A DNA stretch of 20,302 bases from an uncultured Ruminococcus sp. (GCA_937907215.1 CALESG010000104.1:1-20302), one strand, 5' to 3'; shown: positions 8,086 through 14,968, counted from the stretch's first letter. Notes: generated from the letters alone by a model not told the origin. Translations and numbers: made by a program.

Positions 8086-9165
8086 TCAAGCATCATTGTT
8101 TGCACCAGTGTTTTCCATAGCCTGTTCAATAAGTTTATCAACAAGATAGCTCTGGGTCATTCCAAGGTTTTCCATAAGCTTTGGATACATGCTGATGCCT
8201 GTAAAACCTGGCAGCGTGTTTATCTCATTAAGAATGATTTTTCCATCATCACTAAGGAAAAAATCAACTCTCGAAAGACCGCCGCAGCCCATTGCCTGAT
8301 ATGCCTCTACAGCTGTTTTGCGAATCTTATCTGAAATCTTTTCGTCTATTTTTGCCGGAATATAAAGCTTTGAAGAACCGTTTATATATTTATCATCATA
8401 ATCATAAAAATCAGCATCAGGCTCGATCTCTCCAACATAAGATGCAAACGGTGTGTCATATCCAAATACAGCAACTTCAAGTTCTCTTCCTTTAATATAT
8501 TCTTCAACAATGACCTTGCTATCATGTGAAAAAGCTATCTGTACAGCGTCTTTCAATTCCTCAAGATCTCTTGCCTTATTTACGCCTATTGATGAACCTG
8601 CATTTGCCGGCTTAACAAAAAGCGGGAAACCAAGCTTCTTTGCAATTTCACCGCATCTTTCATCAAGATGACTTATATCCTTTTGAAGTACAGCAGCCCA
8701 CTTTGCAGTAGGTATGCCATTGTAATCAAGTATAGTATGAGTAACGCATTTATCCATACAAGCGGCACTTGAAAGCGTATCACAGCCTACATAAGGCAGT
8801 CTTGACATTTCAAGCAATCCCTGAAGTCTGCCGTCTTCGCCATTTCTTCCATGAAGTACTGGGAATACAACATCTATTTTCTTAACGTAGATCTCACCGT
8901 TTTCAATGGTAATAATTCCCTTGTGAATAGGATCAGGAGAAATTATTGCAGAAGTGCAGTCCGGATTCTTTTCCCATACACCGGATGCAATTTCGTCCGC
9001 ATTGCCAGGAAAATAAAGCCACCTTCCTTTTTTGGTAATTCCAATACATATGACATCATACTTTTCCCTTGGAATACTATTTATAATATTTGTGGCAGAC
9101 ATAAGCGATACATCATGTTCACTTGAAACTCCGCCGAAAAGTACGGCTACACGAATTTTTGCCAT
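8086..9165 (-). CDS. ddl: D-alanine--D-alanine ligase
   Basis: 359 residues from the ATG at 9165. It is a cytoplasmic ATP-grasp enzyme that joins two D-Ala for the peptidoglycan stem peptide. Seen in order: LFGGVSSEHDVS (9-20), HGRNGEDG (105-112), the ATP-binding KPANAGSSIG (185-194), EEYIKGRELEVAV, the omega-loop FYDYDDKY (253-260) whose Tyr fits D-Ala rather than D-lactate specificity, SRVDFFL and the metal/substrate motif LNEINTLPGFT (312-322). An AGGAG site lies 10 bases before this ATG; a TTG nine bases further upstream is too close to the site. It heads the ddl-murI-DUF1934-argS group. Its promoter lies in the A/T-rich gap up to 9451, but I cannot pin it down. Confidence 0.96.
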   Translation of the reverse strand: MAKIRVAVLFGGVSSEHDVSLMSATNIINSIPREKYDVICIGITKKGRWLYFPGNADEIASGVWEKNPDCTSAIISPDPIHKGIITIENGEIYVKKIDVVFPVLHGRNGEDGRLQGLLEMSRLPYVGCDTLSSAACMDKCVTHTILDYNGIPTAKWAAVLQKDISHLDERCGEIAKKLGFPLFVKPANAGSSIGVNKARDLEELKDAVQIAFSHDSKVIVEEYIKGRELEVAVFGYDTPFASYVGEIEPDADFYDYDDKYINGSSKLYIPAKIDEKISDKIRKTAVEAYQAMGCGGLSRVDFFLSDDGKIILNEINTLPGFTGISMYPKLMENLGMTQSYLVDKLIEQAMENTGANNDA

Positions 9166-9174
9166 ATTGTTCAA

Positions 9175-9451
9175 TCTCCTCTCGTCTTTACAATTGATGC
9201 ATTTAATTTATCAATTTTTATATGAATTATATGAATCGAATATATAAAATAAAACTACAGCTATATATAATTATATGGATAACGTACCTTCATAAATGCA
9301 TTACCTATTTTATTTTAACATATTTCACAAAGATGTGCAAGTCTTTTTCTTATAATACCGCCATTTTTTAATATTATTTTTAATTTTGTTCTGAGGTTTA
9401 TCAGAATTTTACAAAAAGGCTTATATATTTTCCAAAAAAGCAAAAAAACTA
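9175..9451. other. Divergent A/T-rich intergenic region between ddl and rpmG
   Basis: About 280 bases separate the minus-strand ddl group from the plus-strand rpmG group. Several TATAAT-like hexamers occur on the minus strand without a matched -35, so the ddl promoter is unresolved. An inverted repeat AATTGAT (9192-9198) with ATCAATT (9210-9216) would sit in the ddl leader. I see no gene or RNA in it. Confidence 0.5.
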
Positions 9452-9480
9452 TTGACAATAAAAAAAGAATGTGCTATACT
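9452..9480 (+). promoter_or_regulatory. Consensus promoter of rpmG-secE-nusG-rplK-rplA
   Basis: A perfect TTGACA (9452-9457), a 17-base spacer and TATACT (9475-9480). Transcription would start near 9487, leaving a leader of about 180 bases before rpmG. Confidence 0.85.
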
Positions 9481-9486
9481 TAATTT

Positions 9487-9667
9487 ACCTCTTCTATGGG
9501 GTTTATTTTTATGCCTGTTTTTAAATGGGATTTTTTCGTGTGCATATTATATGATCATGTGCATACGCCAAAAAGTTTTCCCTATAGTCGGAGGGAGGCA
9601 AACGGCTCGACAGACTCTTTTAAAGCTACGGTCTGCGAGAGAAGAATAAGATCAGGAGGTGCCGATA
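9487..9667 (+). promoter_or_regulatory. Long untranslated leader of rpmG
   Basis: About 180 bases between the promoter and the rpmG start, with several pyrimidine runs and a small hairpin (CAGAC 9611-9615 with GTCTG 9631-9635). It ends in an AGGAGG site at 9654-9659. No tRNA and no convincing leader peptide are visible. The length suggests a regulatory or processing role, but I do not recognise a known leader family. Confidence 0.35.
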
Positions 9668-9817
9668 ATGAGAGTGAAGGTAACTTTGGCTTGTACTGAA
9701 TGCAAGCGCCGCAATTATGTGACCAAGAAGAACAAGCGTAACAATCCAGAAAGGATTGAAATGAACAAGCACTGCAAGTTCTGTCGAAAGCATACTTTGC
9801 ACAAAGAAACAAAGTGA
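9668..9817 (+). CDS. rpmG: 50S ribosomal protein L33
   Basis: 49 residues, the normal L33 size. Translation begins MRVKVTLACTECKRRNY and contains two Cys pairs, C9/C12 (CTEC) and C36/C39 (CKFC), the zinc-ribbon form of L33. AGGAGG lies 8 bases before the ATG. It is the first gene of the rpmG-secE-nusG order usual in Firmicutes and is followed by secE after 20 bases. Confidence 0.96.
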   Translation: MRVKVTLACTECKRRNYVTKKNKRNNPERIEMNKHCKFCRKHTLHKETK

Positions 9818-9837
9818 TGATTGGAGGTTCTGAAAAA

Positions 9838-10131
9838 ATGTCTGATAAAAAGAAGAATGCTGAACTCTCTGAGAATGAAGAGAAAAAGGCAAAAAAGACA
9901 GACTCCAAGAAGTCCCAAAAGTCAAATAAGGACAAAAAGAACATTTTCAAGAGATTCGCAAACTGGTGCAAGGATTTAAAACGTGAGTTCAAGCGTGTAT
10001 CATGGCCTACAAAGAAATCTGTTTTTAACAACACCGTTGTTGTATTGAGCGTTGTTGTATTGGGCAGTGTTTTGATTGGTCTTCTTGATACCGGACTGCT
10101 CAAACTCATGAATGTCCTTATGAACCTCTGA
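9838..10131 (+). CDS. secE: Preprotein translocase subunit SecE
   Basis: 97 residues from the ATG at 9838, which has GGAGG 10 bases upstream; in-frame ATGs at 9814 and 9817 overlap the rpmG stop and lack a site. The first ~37 residues are a Lys/Ser/Asp-rich charged tail, longer than in the shortest SecE proteins. Then come the amphipathic helix ending in FKRVSWPTKK (51-60), the family signature, and one membrane segment (about 65-86). SecE clamps SecY in the protein-export channel. It sits directly before nusG as in nearly all bacteria. Confidence 0.95.
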   Translation: MSDKKKNAELSENEEKKAKKTDSKKSQKSNKDKKNIFKRFANWCKDLKREFKRVSWPTKKSVFNNTVVVLSVVVLGSVLIGLLDTGLLKLMNVLMNL

Positions 10132-10182
10132 TGCAGTTTCTAAGCCGACAACCCTATTTTATTTTTACAGGAGGAAAACGTT

Positions 10183-10710
10183 ATGACAGAATCAGCTAAA
10201 TGGTATGTTATCCACACATATTCAGGCTATGAAAACAAGGTAGCTCAGGATATTGAAAAGGTTGTTGAAAACCGTAAACTTCACGACCTGATTCTTGAAG
10301 TTAAAGTTCCTACTGAACGGGTTACGGAGATAAACGACGGCAAAACAAAGGAAGTAGAACGCAAAACTTTTCCTAGCTATGTTTTGCTGAAAATGATCTA
10401 TACTGACGATTCATGGCATATTGTAAAAAATATTCGTGGCGTAACAGGTTTTGTAGGTCCTGCATCTGAACCAACTCCGCTTTCCGAAAAGGAAGTGGCA
10501 GCACTGGGTGTGGATATTGGTACAAGCACTACTGTAAACTATGCTGTTGGTGACACTGTCACTATCATCGGCACTGCTATGGACGGCTTTACTGGTATCG
10601 TACAGAAAATTGATCTCGACGAAGGAACAGTAGACGTTATGATCTCTATGTTTGGTCGAGAAACTCCGGCTACACTTGCACTTAATCAAGTGGCTAAGCT
10701 GGATGATTAA
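10183..10710 (+). CDS. nusG: Transcription termination/antitermination protein NusG
   Basis: 175 residues. The N-terminal NGN domain (about 5-110) has AKWYVIHTYSGYENKV, the FPSYVLLKM core and IRGVTGFVG. The C-terminal KOW domain (about 121-175) has VGDTVTIIGTAMDGFTGIV and MFGRETPATL. NusG binds RNA polymerase and links it to the leading ribosome or to regulators. AGGAGG precedes the ATG. It lies 51 bases after secE and upstream of rplK, the conserved order. Confidence 0.97.
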   Translation: MTESAKWYVIHTYSGYENKVAQDIEKVVENRKLHDLILEVKVPTERVTEINDGKTKEVERKTFPSYVLLKMIYTDDSWHIVKNIRGVTGFVGPASEPTPLSEKEVAALGVDIGTSTTVNYAVGDTVTIIGTAMDGFTGIVQKIDLDEGTVDVMISMFGRETPATLALNQVAKLDD

Positions 10711-10741
10711 AACGCTAACAATACGGGATTCAAAAGATTCC

Positions 10742-10775
10742 GGTGGGAGGGATCTGCTTTATTAGCACTCCCGCC
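10742..10775 (+). promoter_or_regulatory. Putative L1-binding RNA motif upstream of rplK
   Basis: GGTGGGAGG at 10742-10750 matches the strand of 23S rRNA helix 77 bound by protein L1. The first 8 bases pair with CTCCCGCC (10768-10775), one of the pairs being G-U. An inner TGCT/AGCA stem (10755-10758 with 10764-10767) leaves a one-sided bulge GGATC. In other bacteria L1 represses its operon by binding such an rRNA mimic before rplK. Confidence 0.6.
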
Positions 10776-10802
10776 ATTTACCACATTATGGAGGTGTGCA
10801 TT

Positions 10803-11228
10803 ATGGCACAGAAAGTAACTGGATATATTAAGCTTCAGATTCCGGCAGGTAAGGCAACACCTGCTCCACCTGTTGGTCCTGCACTGGGTCAGCATGGTGT
10901 AAACATCATGGCATTCACAAAGGAGTTCAATGAAAGAACTAAGAACGATATTGGTATGATCATTCCGGTTGTAATCACTGTTTATGCTGATCGTTCATTT
11001 ACATTCATCACAAAGACTCCGCCAGCAGCTGTTCTTATCAAGAAGGCTTGCGGCATCGAAACTGCATCTGGCGTGCCAAACAAGAATAAGGTTGCAAACA
11101 TTACCAAGGAACAGGTTAAGAAGATCGCTGAACAGAAAATGCCTGACTTGAACGCAGGTTCTCTCGAAGCTGCAATGAGCATGATCGCTGGTACTGCTCG
11201 TTCAATGGGTATTGTTGTTGTTGACTAA
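10803..11228 (+). CDS. rplK: 50S ribosomal protein L11
   Basis: 141 residues from the ATG at 10803, exactly the usual L11 length; GGAGG lies 7 bases upstream. The N-terminal domain has KLQIPAGKATPAPPVGPALG, the proline-rich signature of the factor-binding side; the C-terminal domain has KTPPAAVLIKKACG and ends AGTARSMGIVV. It binds the GTPase-associated centre of 23S rRNA. An in-frame upstream extension to 10743 would run through the hairpin region and is not credible. It is followed by rplA after 133 bases that contain folded RNA. Confidence 0.97.
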   Translation: MAQKVTGYIKLQIPAGKATPAPPVGPALGQHGVNIMAFTKEFNERTKNDIGMIIPVVITVYADRSFTFITKTPPAAVLIKKACGIETASGVPNKNKVANITKEQVKKIAEQKMPDLNAGSLEAAMSMIAGTARSMGIVVVD

Positions 11229-11239
11229 GACCGAAAACG

Positions 11240-11361
11240 AATGCGGAGTGTCAGCACAAATAATAAGTGCGGCTCTGACTTCTCAAATGGTGGGAGGAAC
11301 ATTCCGCTAACCGGCTCTGCGTATAAGCACCCGGTATTACCACTGAATCAGGAGGAATATC
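11240..11361 (+). promoter_or_regulatory. Structured rplK-rplA intergenic RNA with second L1-binding-like motif
   Basis: The 133-base gap is unusually long for this gene pair and rich in pairing segments: GTCAG/CTGAC around a nested GCAC/GTGC, GCGGA with TCCGC, and ACCGG with CCGGT. GGTGGGAGG at 11289-11297 repeats exactly the motif before rplK. It can fold as GGT/ACC, an asymmetric GGGA loop, then GGA/TCC with a 4-base loop, resembling 23S rRNA helix 77. AGGAGG just before 11362 is the rplA ribosome site. Confidence 0.55.
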
Positions 11362-12057
11362 ATGAAACACGGAAAGAAATATGTTGACAGCCTGAAGGCT
11401 GTCGATACTTCCAAGCAGTATGCTTCTGAAGAAGCTCTGAACTTGGTTTGCCAGAATTCAAAGGCAAAGTTTGACGAAACTGTAGAGGCACACATTCGTT
11501 TGGGTGTTGACTCAAGACACGCTGACCAGCAGGTTCGTGGTGCAGTTGTACTTCCAAACGGTACAGGTAAGACTGTACGTACTTGCGTATTCTGTAAAGA
11601 AAACAAGTATGAAGAAGCAAAGGCTGCTGGTGCCGACTATGTTGGCGGTCAGGATCTTGTTGACAAGATCACAAAGGAAAACTGGATGGATTTCGATGTA
11701 GTAATCGCTTCACCGGATATGATGGGTCTGGTTGGTCGTCTTGGTAAGGTTCTCGGTCCACGTGGTCTGATGCCAAACCCAAAGGCTGGCACTGTAACAC
11801 CTGACATTGCTAAGGCTGTTAATGAAGCTAAAGCAGGTAAGATTGAGTACCGTCTTGATAAGACAAACATCATTCACTGCCCTATCGGCAAGGCATCATT
11901 TGGTGCTGAAAAGCTCATTCAGAACTTTGAGACACTTATGGATGCTATTGTAAAGGCTAAGCCAGCTGCTGCTAAGGGTACTTACCTCAAGTCTTGCACT
12001 GTTACTTCTACAATGGGCGTAGGAATTAAGGTATCTACTAACAAGTATGGTGTCTGA
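11362..12057 (+). CDS. rplA: 50S ribosomal protein L1
   Basis: 231 residues, normal for bacterial L1. Recognisable: MKHGKKYVDSLKAVD at the start, VEAHIRLGVDSRHADQQVRG, VVASPDMMGLVGRLGKVLGP-type region (seen as VVIASPDMMGLVG), LMPNPKAGTVTPDIAKAVNE, and the C-terminal TSTMGVGIKVST. L1 forms the mobile stalk near the E site and commonly represses translation of its own operon. AGGAGG precedes the ATG. A terminator follows within 50 bases, so the transcription unit ends here rather than continuing to rplJ. Confidence 0.97.
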   Translation: MKHGKKYVDSLKAVDTSKQYASEEALNLVCQNSKAKFDETVEAHIRLGVDSRHADQQVRGAVVLPNGTGKTVRTCVFCKENKYEEAKAAGADYVGGQDLVDKITKENWMDFDVVIASPDMMGLVGRLGKVLGPRGLMPNPKAGTVTPDIAKAVNEAKAGKIEYRLDKTNIIHCPIGKASFGAEKLIQNFETLMDAIVKAKPAAAKGTYLKSCTVTSTMGVGIKVSTNKYGV

Positions 12058-12077
12058 TTGAAATTATAATATCATTA

Positions 12078-12106
12078 AGGCAGATCGATTTCCGGTCTGC
12101 TTTTTT
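12078..12106 (+). terminator. Intrinsic terminator after rplA
   Basis: GCAGATCG (12080-12087), loop ATTTC and CGGTCTGC (12093-12100) form an 8-bp stem with one G-U pair, followed by six T. It ends the rpmG-rplA unit. Confidence 0.88.
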
Positions 12107-12152
12107 GCTTTATATGTACAAAAACAATCAACATTTTTGTGCGTTTTGCTTA

Positions 12153-12181
12153 TTGACATACGCTCTTGTAAATGATATAAT
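12153..12181 (+). promoter_or_regulatory. Consensus promoter of the dockerin gene pair
   Basis: TTGACA (12153-12158), a 17-base spacer and TATAAT (12176-12181), with an upstream TG making an extended -10 (TGATATAAT). An inverted repeat ACAAAAA (12118-12124) with TTTTTGT (12134-12140) lies just upstream. The strength of this promoter implies substantial expression of the dockerin proteins. Confidence 0.85.
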
Positions 12182-12248
12182 AATAATGTGGTAAATATAT
12201 GTAAACCTTTATTTACTATTTGCAGGTGAATAAAAAGGACGTGTTATC

Positions 12249-12827
12249 ATGAAAAATAAAATTTTAAAGACAGTATCCACAATTATTTCTGTGGCGATAA
12301 TTTCTTATTCTGCTATAATACAAACATCGGCAGAGCGTATGGTTTATGTTTTAAGCGATGAAAATTATGAAAAAGCAATGGAATTTATAAATGCAGACGA
12401 CCGTGTAGGTTTATATGATTTTTTATATGATGTAAAAGAAGTTGACATCAACAACCCTCAAGACAACTATTATTTTATTGCTTTTACAACAAATTTCACC
12501 GGTTCTTATGTGCTTGATGATATGAATTATAATGCTGTAATAAAGTATTTTGTTATGCCATATGATGCAGATAACCCATATCCTCCTCTGGCTACCGCTC
12601 CCCCAATTATCGGCGATGCAAATATGGACGGAAAGGTATCACTTTTTGATACAATTATGGTAAACAAAATGGTTATCGGTGCTATAAAACCTCAAAATAT
12701 TATACAGGCTCAGGCTGCTGACGTTGATGGTTCTTGTGTCATTGATATGGACGATGTAGATCTTATAATGAAATATACTGTTGACCTTATAGATACTTTT
12801 CCTGTAGAACAAATTGAATATAATTGA
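12249..12827 (+). CDS. Secreted dockerin-containing protein (first of tandem pair)
   Basis: 192 residues. Residues 1-28 are a signal peptide (MKNKILK then hydrophobic, SA-type site). About 38-105 is a small module with EFINADDRVGLYDFL, shared with the next gene and unknown to me. After a Pro-rich linker (109-120) comes a type I dockerin (122-186): first calcium loop D123/N125/D127/D134 in GDANMDGKVSLFD, second loop D158/D160/D169 in ADVDGSCVIDMDD. The dockerin would attach the protein to a cohesin-bearing scaffold. No catalytic motif is visible, so the cargo module may be a binding or structural unit. AAGGA precedes the ATG. A 9-bp hairpin (12821-12844) overlaps its stop codon. The gene is much richer in A/T codons than the ribosomal genes on both sides. 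Confidence 0.85.
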   Translation: MKNKILKTVSTIISVAIISYSAIIQTSAERMVYVLSDENYEKAMEFINADDRVGLYDFLYDVKEVDINNPQDNYYFIAFTTNFTGSYVLDDMNYNAVIKYFVMPYDADNPYPPLATAPPIIGDANMDGKVSLFDTIMVNKMVIGAIKPQNIIQAQAADVDGSCVIDMDDVDLIMKYTVDLIDTFPVEQIEYN

Positions 12828-12844
12828 ACTTGAATGTTCAATTA
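12821..12844 (+). repeat. Perfect 9-bp hairpin overlapping the first dockerin gene stop
   Basis: TAATTGAAC (12821-12829), loop TTGAAT and GTTCAATTA (12836-12844). It lacks a proper T run, so it is a weak terminator at best; it may stabilise the upstream transcript or reduce read-through to the second gene. Confidence 0.5.
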
Positions 12845-12889
12845 TTTCAAATATGAATGATAGTATAGAATAAGAAGGGTGGTATATTT

Positions 12890-13744
12890 ATGAAAAATAA
12901 AATTTTAAAAAGCCTATCCGGTTTAACTGCTGTTCTCTTAATGTCACATTCTTTTATATTGTCTGCTGATGCATTTTATGTAGATGTGGAAGATAAAGAA
13001 GTGCCTATTGATGTTGAATGGGAAGAGGGTAATCCAGATTTTTATCTAAAGTATAACATATTCCCTAATCCATATCATGTTCTTCCAGAACCTGATAAGA
13101 ATTATCAGGCTGTATACGAAGATACCGGCAACTACAAATACTATACAAATTATTCTTATGGTACGTATATAATTAAACCGGATGTATATCCATGTGAAAC
13201 AGGATGGTATTTTAAAATTCAAAATAACAATAATTCCTTCTTGGAAATTCCTTTAGATGCTGAGTATATTCCAAAAGCTGAAGCATTTATAGAGGCAGAT
13301 GACCGCATAGGACTTTACGAATTTTTACTTAAGTTTAATGGTCATGAGGCTGACTCTAATAGTTATACCTTGTTCGAATACTTCTCAACTGATAAAAATG
13401 GAAACTGCATTTATTATGAAAATGATGATGCTTACAGAAGTATTATAAATAAGTTTGTATATCCACATTTTACTCAAGGTGATCCTATTTCAGGCGGCGG
13501 TGAACCAATAGTTACACCACCAACTCCTACATTCGGCGATTTAAATATGGACGGAAACGTATCACTTTTTGATATAATTATGGTAAACAAAATGGTTATC
13601 GGTGCTATAAAGGCTCAAAACGTACAACAGTTTGAAGCCGCTGACGTTGACAGATCCTATATTCTTGATATGGACGATGTAAACCTTATAGTGAAGTATG
13701 CTGTTGACCTTATAGATACTTTTCCTGTAGAGAATAATAATTAA
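12890..13744 (+). CDS. Secreted dockerin-containing protein (second of tandem pair)
   Basis: 284 residues. The signal peptide (1-28) starts with the same MKNKILK as the preceding gene. Residues 30-125 are an extra Tyr/Asp/Pro-rich region absent from the first protein. About 126-195 is the shared module (EAFIEADDRIGLYEFL). A Gly/Pro/Thr linker (200-214) leads to a type I dockerin (216-280) nearly identical to the first one: GDLNMDGNVSLFD and ADVDRSYILDMDD. The 62-base gap and shared ends show a tandem duplication followed by divergence of the N-terminal region. An AAGGGTGG-type ribosome site precedes the ATG. No clear promoter lies in the gap, so it is probably cotranscribed with the first gene; a terminator follows directly. 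Function of the non-dockerin part is unknown. Confidence 0.85.
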   Translation: MKNKILKSLSGLTAVLLMSHSFILSADAFYVDVEDKEVPIDVEWEEGNPDFYLKYNIFPNPYHVLPEPDKNYQAVYEDTGNYKYYTNYSYGTYIIKPDVYPCETGWYFKIQNNNNSFLEIPLDAEYIPKAEAFIEADDRIGLYEFLLKFNGHEADSNSYTLFEYFSTDKNGNCIYYENDDAYRSIINKFVYPHFTQGDPISGGGEPIVTPPTPTFGDLNMDGNVSLFDIIMVNKMVIGAIKAQNVQQFEAADVDRSYILDMDDVNLIVKYAVDLIDTFPVENNN

Positions 13745-13747
13745 AAT

Positions 13748-13790
13748 AAAAGGCAGATCATTTTTTTGGTCTGCCTTTTATTTATTTTTT
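13748..13790 (+). terminator. Intrinsic terminator after the second dockerin gene
   Basis: AAAAGGCAGATCA (13748-13760) pairs with TGGTCTGCCTTTT (to 13779), a stem of about 13 bp with one G-U pair, followed by T-rich sequence. Its core (GGCAGATC ... GGTCTGC) matches the terminator after rplA. Confidence 0.85.
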
Positions 13791-13800
13791 AAAAAAAGCC

Positions 13801-13829
13801 TTGACAAGCCTTATTTAATGTGATATAAT
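13801..13829 (+). promoter_or_regulatory. Consensus promoter of rplJ-rplL
   Basis: TTGACA (13801-13806), exactly 17 bases, TATAAT (13824-13829) with an upstream TG (TGATATAAT). Transcription would begin near 13836 and include the L10 leader. Confidence 0.9.
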
Positions 13830-13860
13830 ATTAGAGTTGTAAAAACAAAATATCGTATTC

Positions 13861-13963
13861 TAAAGACAGCTGGTGGCGTTTAACCATAAATCCAGCCGAG
13901 GAATGTGCATAGTCTGATTTAATCAGATGCTCTTTCTCTTTGTCAGAATGAGTGTCTTTTTTT
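13861..13963 (+). ncRNA. L10 (rplJ) leader with attenuator
   Basis: The segment from 13865 has the L10-leader hallmarks: GACAG, then GCTGG (13869-13873) pairing with CCAGC (13892-13896), followed by CGAGGAA (13897-13903). L10 complexed with L7/L12 binds such leaders. Downstream, AGATGCTC (13925-13932) pairs with GAGTGTCT (13950-13957) and is followed by seven T, an intrinsic terminator. A competing hairpin (13907-13930; TCTGA/TCAGA and GCA/TGC) uses the same AGATGC bases, giving the two mutually exclusive folds expected of attenuation. Family assignment rests on these motifs and on the position before rplJ. Confidence 0.85.
13925..13963 (+). terminator. Attenuator terminator inside the L10 leader
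   Basis: An 8-bp stem (13925-13932 with 13950-13957, including G-U pairs) ends in TTTTTTT, 50 bases before the rplJ start. Its 5' arm overlaps the alternative hairpin at 13907-13930. Confidence 0.72.
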
Positions 13964-14015
13964 ATGGCTGCGATTCTTTGATACGATAAAAAATGTATCG
14001 GAGGTGAAATCACAC

Positions 14016-14528
14016 ATGGCAAGTGAAAAGATTTTGGAAAGCAAAAAGGCTAAGGTTGCTGCAATGACAGAACAGCTTAAGAATGCTGTATCTTTCGTAT
14101 TGGTTGACTACAAGGGTATTTCCGTTGAAGACGATACCAAGCTCAGAAAAGAACTGCGTGAAGCTAATGTAAAGTACGTTGTTGAAAAGAATTCTATCCT
14201 GCGTTTTGCATTCAAAGACATGGGCATTGAAGGATTTGATGATGTACTTCACGGCACAACTGCTATTGCAATGTCTGCTGAAGACCAGACTGCTCCAGCT
14301 CGTATTCTCGGTAAATTCGCTGAGAGCAATAAAGAGTTCTTTAACCTGAAGGCAGGTTATGTTGAAGGTACAGCTTACGATACCACTGGTGTTGTTGCTT
14401 TGTCAAAAATTCCGTCAAAGGACGTGCTGTTGGCTCAGTTGGTTGGTTCTCTCCAGGGTCCAATTCAGAAGTTGGCTGCTACTCTCCAGGCTGTTGTAGA
14501 CAGCAAGAACGAAGAAACTGCTGCATAA
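14016..14528 (+). CDS. rplJ: 50S ribosomal protein L10
   Basis: 170 residues from the ATG at 14016, with GGAGG about 11 bases upstream; the in-frame GTG at 14004 overlaps that site. It starts MASEKILESKKAKVAAM and has the family pattern VSFVLVDYKGISVEDDTKLR, KYVVEKNSILRFA and the C-terminal helix (about 135-170) that binds L7/L12 dimers. L10 anchors the L7/L12 stalk on the ribosome. It is preceded by its own promoter and autoregulatory leader and followed by rplL after 71 bases. Confidence 0.97.
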   Translation: MASEKILESKKAKVAAMTEQLKNAVSFVLVDYKGISVEDDTKLRKELREANVKYVVEKNSILRFAFKDMGIEGFDDVLHGTTAIAMSAEDQTAPARILGKFAESNKEFFNLKAGYVEGTAYDTTGVVALSKIPSKDVLLAQLVGSLQGPIQKLAATLQAVVDSKNEETAA

Positions 14529-14599
14529 TTGATTGCACAGTAATACTGCTTGTATATCAGGCAATTTGAATTTAAATAAATTATAAAGGAGTTATTATC

Positions 14600-14968
14600 A
14601 TGGCATCTGAAAAGATTATGAATTTCATTGAAGAAATCAAGGCTCTGTCCGTTCTGGAACTGGCTGAGCTCGTTGAAGCTATCCAGGAAGAATTTGGCGT
14701 AACTGCTGCTGTTGCAGCTGCTCCTGCAGCTGGCGGTGCTGCTGCTGCTGAAGAAAAGACTGAATTTGACGTTGTTCTGGCTTCATTTGGTGACGCTAAG
14801 ATGGCTGTTATCAAGGCTGCTAAGGACGCTCTCGGTCTTGGTCTTAAGGAAGCTAAGGCTGTTGTTGAGTCTGCTCCAGCTACAATCAAGGAAGGCATTT
14901 CCAAGGCTGACGCTGAAGCTCTCAAGGCTAAGCTCGAAGAAGCTGGCGCTACAATCGAAATCAAGTAA
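14600..14968 (+). CDS. rplL: 50S ribosomal protein L7/L12
   Basis: 122 residues, the normal size. N-terminal dimerisation helices (1-33, ending EAIQEEFGVT), an Ala/Gly-rich hinge (34-52) and the C-terminal factor-binding domain (55-122) with FDVVLASFGDAKMAVIK and the GLGLKEAKAVVE signature. Several dimers on L10 recruit elongation factors. AAAGGAG precedes the ATG. A strong terminator follows 20 bases after the stop. In most bacteria rpoB comes next; here it does not. Confidence 0.98.
   Translation: MASEKIMNFIEEIKALSVLELAELVEAIQEEFGVTAAVAAAPAAGGAAAAEEKTEFDVVLASFGDAKMAVIKAAKDALGLGLKEAKAVVESAPATIKEGISKADAEALKAKLEEAGATIEIK

Noticed and set aside
9452..9699. Two small open frames in the rpmG leader
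   Set aside because: One begins inside the -35 element, the other has no ribosome site and runs into rpmG in another frame; neither resembles a known leader peptide.
9582..10109. 175-residue minus-strand open frame over rpmG and secE
   Set aside because: It is antisense to two clear conserved genes and rich in Phe/Ser/Leu from reverse reading of Lys codons.
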